Below are positions 31,148 to 32,634 of a stretch of DNA of 32,634 nucleotides, piece by piece (the stretch's first letter is position 1; the number at the start of each line of letters is the position of its first letter). The DNA is from Oscillospiraceae bacterium (GTDB taxonomy: Bacteria > Bacillota > Clostridia > Oscillospirales > Oscillospiraceae). A model generated the notes under the pieces. It saw nothing but the letters and a program-made list of their open reading frames with translations. It searched no databases and was not told the origin of the DNA. A program made the position numbers and the translations under genes. The stretch spans positions 1-32,634 of the forward strand of contig JAAWQS010000030.1 of assembly GCA_022800665.1 (NCBI GenBank). The letters run 5' to 3'.

Positions 31148-32428
31148 ATGAGCAAGTATAAATTTGAGACTATGCAGCTCCATGTGGGCCAGGAACAGCC
31201 CGATCCCGCTACCGATGCCAGGGCCGTACCCATCTATCAAACCACCTCCTATGTCTTCCGGAACGCCGCCCACGCCGCCGCCCGCTTCGATCTGTCCGAC
31301 AGCGGCAATATCTATGGCCGCCTGACCAACTCCACCCAGGACGTGCTGGAGAAGCGGATCGCCGCCCTGGAGGGCGGTTCGGCAGCTCTGGCTACCGCCT
31401 CCGGCGCAGCCGCCATTACATACGCTTTCCAGGCCCTGACCCATATGGGCGACCACATCGTGGCCCAAAAGACCATCTACGGCGGTACCTACAACCTCCT
31501 CGCCCATACCCTGCCCGCCTGCGGCGTGCAGACCACCTTTGTGGATATCCACAATCTGGAGGAGGTGGAGGCCGCGATCCAGGACAACACCAAGGTCCTC
31601 TTTATTGAAACCCTGGGCAATCCCAACAGCGACATCCCCGACCTCGACGCTGTGGCGGCCATCGCCCACCGGCACGGCCTGCCCCTGGTGATCGACAACA
31701 CCTTCGGCACCCCCTACCTCATCCGCCCCATTGAGCACGGCGCGGATATCGTCGTCCACTCCGCCACCAAGTTCATCGGCGGACACGGCACCACACTGGG
31801 GGGCATCATTGTGGACTCCGGGAACTTTGACTGGAAGGCCAGCGGAAAATATCCCGAAATCGCGGACCCCAACCCCAGCTATCACGGCGTGTCCTTTGCC
31901 GAAACAGCCGGTCCCGCCGCCTTTGTCACCTATGTGCGGTGCATCCTCCTGCGGGACACCGGCGCGGCTATTTCCCCCTTTAACGCCTTCCTGCTGCTGC
32001 AGGGCGTGGAGACCCTGTCCCTCCGGCTGGAGCGCCACGCGGAAAACACAAAAAAAGTGGTGGAGTTCCTGGCCCGGCACCCCAAGGTGGAGCACGTCAG
32101 CCACCCCAGCCTGCCGGACCATCCCCAGCATGGGCTGTATGAGAAATACTTCCCCAACGGCGGCGCGTCCATCTTCACGTTTGAGGTCAAGGGCGGTCAG
32201 GAGGAGGCCCACCGGTTCATTGACAACCTGGAAATTTTTTCCTTGCTGGCCAACGTGGCGGATGTAAAGAGCCTGGTCATTCACCCCGCCACCACCACCC
32301 ACGGCCAGCTCACCGACGAGGAGCTGCTGGACCAGGGCATCCGGCGGAATACCATCCGGCTGTCGATTGGAACAGAACACATTGACGATATTCTTGCCGA
32401 TTTGGAAAAGGGCCTTGCCGCGGTATAA
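31148..32428 (+). CDS. metY: O-acetylhomoserine sulfhydrylase-type PLP enzyme
   Basis: This enzyme joins sulphide (or methanethiol) to O-acetylhomoserine to make homocysteine (or methionine). Some relatives also act as cysteine synthase. The protein has 426 residues, the longer MetY-type length. YGRLTNST (56-63) carries the phosphate-binding Tyr and Arg of the partner active site, and the PLP lysine is K208 in HSATKFIGGHGT. The substrate-binding C-terminal mark RLSIGTEHIDDI is present. AGAGGTAAGCAGCC precedes ATG 31148. It is monocistronic, with its own promoter and terminator. The roughly 84-nt leader is too short for a SAM riboswitch. Confidence 0.93.
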   Translation: MSKYKFETMQLHVGQEQPDPATDARAVPIYQTTSYVFRNAAHAAARFDLSDSGNIYGRLTNSTQDVLEKRIAALEGGSAALATASGAAAITYAFQALTHMGDHIVAQKTIYGGTYNLLAHTLPACGVQTTFVDIHNLEEVEAAIQDNTKVLFIETLGNPNSDIPDLDAVAAIAHRHGLPLVIDNTFGTPYLIRPIEHGADIVVHSATKFIGGHGTTLGGIIVDSGNFDWKASGKYPEIADPNPSYHGVSFAETAGPAAFVTYVRCILLRDTGAAISPFNAFLLLQGVETLSLRLERHAENTKKVVEFLARHPKVEHVSHPSLPDHPQHGLYEKYFPNGGASIFTFEVKGGQEEAHRFIDNLEIFSLLANVADVKSLVIHPATTTHGQLTDEELLDQGIRRNTIRLSIGTEHIDDILADLEKGLAAV

Positions 32429-32443
32429 ACGGACGGGCTTGTG

Positions 32444-32475
32444 CGCGGCGGCTGGGTCAAGGCCCGGCCGCCGCG
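32444..32475 (+). terminator. Terminator after metY
   Basis: A 9-bp GC-rich stem (CGCGGCGGC with GCCGCCGCG) and a 14-nt loop are followed by TTCTCCTC. The hairpin begins 15 bp after the stop codon. Confidence 0.7.
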
Positions 32476-32575
32476 TTCTCCTCCGCAGAAACTATAAAAA
32501 TATTCCACAGGTAAAGTGCATTTGTCAGCACGCAGCACACGGTAATTGAATGAGTAAAGGAAATGTGAACAGAGG

Positions 32576-32604
32576 AAGACAAGGGAGGAAAAAGGTGATA
32601 TACT
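32576..32604 (+). promoter_or_regulatory. Promoter candidate for a gene beyond the window
   Basis: AAGACA and an extended -10 (TGA-TATACT) are 17 bp apart. GAGGAGG at 32618-32624 may be the ribosome site of a gene starting just past the window end. Otherwise 32476-32634 holds nothing recognisable. Confidence 0.4.
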
Positions 32605-32634
32605 GGGTTTCAAAAAAGAGGAGGGCAAAAGGAT

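Noticed and set aside
32549-32634. Open frame of basic residues running off the window end
   Set aside because: It has no ribosome site and a low-complexity Lys/Arg/Gly composition. A promoter-like element and a better ribosome site lie inside it, so it is probably an upstream region.
1-32634. CRISPR array, tRNA, rRNA or complete insertion sequence
   Set aside because: No regularly spaced repeats, cloverleaf genes, rRNA segments or intact transposase genes were seen on reading both strands.

Overview
The window looks like a chromosomal piece of a GC-rich, anaerobic Gram-positive gut bacterium of the Clostridia, most likely Oscillospiraceae (Flavonifractor/Lawsonibacter/Intestinimonas type). 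This is an inference from protein content and style: SLH surface protein, DUF951, the S1-domain protein type, M29 aminopeptidase, Rpn nuclease, strong AGGAGG ribosome sites and consensus SigA promoters. No rRNA, tRNA, CRISPR array or intact insertion sequence was seen.

Layout. 1-2300 is a mosaic of broken genes: a possible minus-strand gene leaving the window, the first 24 codons of an NrdG-like radical-SAM gene that stops abruptly, an SLH surface protein without signal peptide joined to it, and remnants of a cytosine methyltransferase and a NotI-like restriction enzyme. 2362-4407 is the serC-serA serine operon with a clear promoter and terminator. 4564-8564 is a minus-strand run (XRE regulator, lepA, DegV protein, Uma2-type nuclease), and a large inverted repeat sits on the promoter of the regulator, which is divergent from a pyridoxamine kinase gene (8700-9623). 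9540-9823 holds two tiny coupled genes (DUF951 and a 31-residue membrane protein), divergent from an S1-domain RNA-binding protein whose ribosome site lies in a hairpin. 10783-12520 is a LURP-one protein plus rarA; 12641-13285 is endonuclease III.

13328-17463 is the most interesting intact block: a three-gene operon of a metallo-beta-lactamase-fold hydrolase, a GAF plus HD-GYP-like phosphohydrolase and a CHASE2 class III adenylate cyclase. It looks like a self-contained cyclic-nucleotide signalling module. Divergent from it runs 17677-22388: a D-2-hydroxyacid dehydrogenase, a YihY/BrkB membrane protein and the TrkA-TrkH potassium uptake pair.

22493-24560 carries an M29 aminopeptidase, a DUF2461 protein and a truncated hicA toxin gene that still has a textbook promoter. 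24765-27410 is a YtrA-type GntR regulator with an ABC transporter (ATPase and two permeases), closed by a strong terminator. 27483-30936 has a lower-GC Rpn-type nuclease, a DUF5662 protein and oligoendopeptidase F. 31148-32428 is an O-acetylhomoserine sulfhydrylase-type enzyme with a perfect consensus promoter and a dyad at the transcription start.
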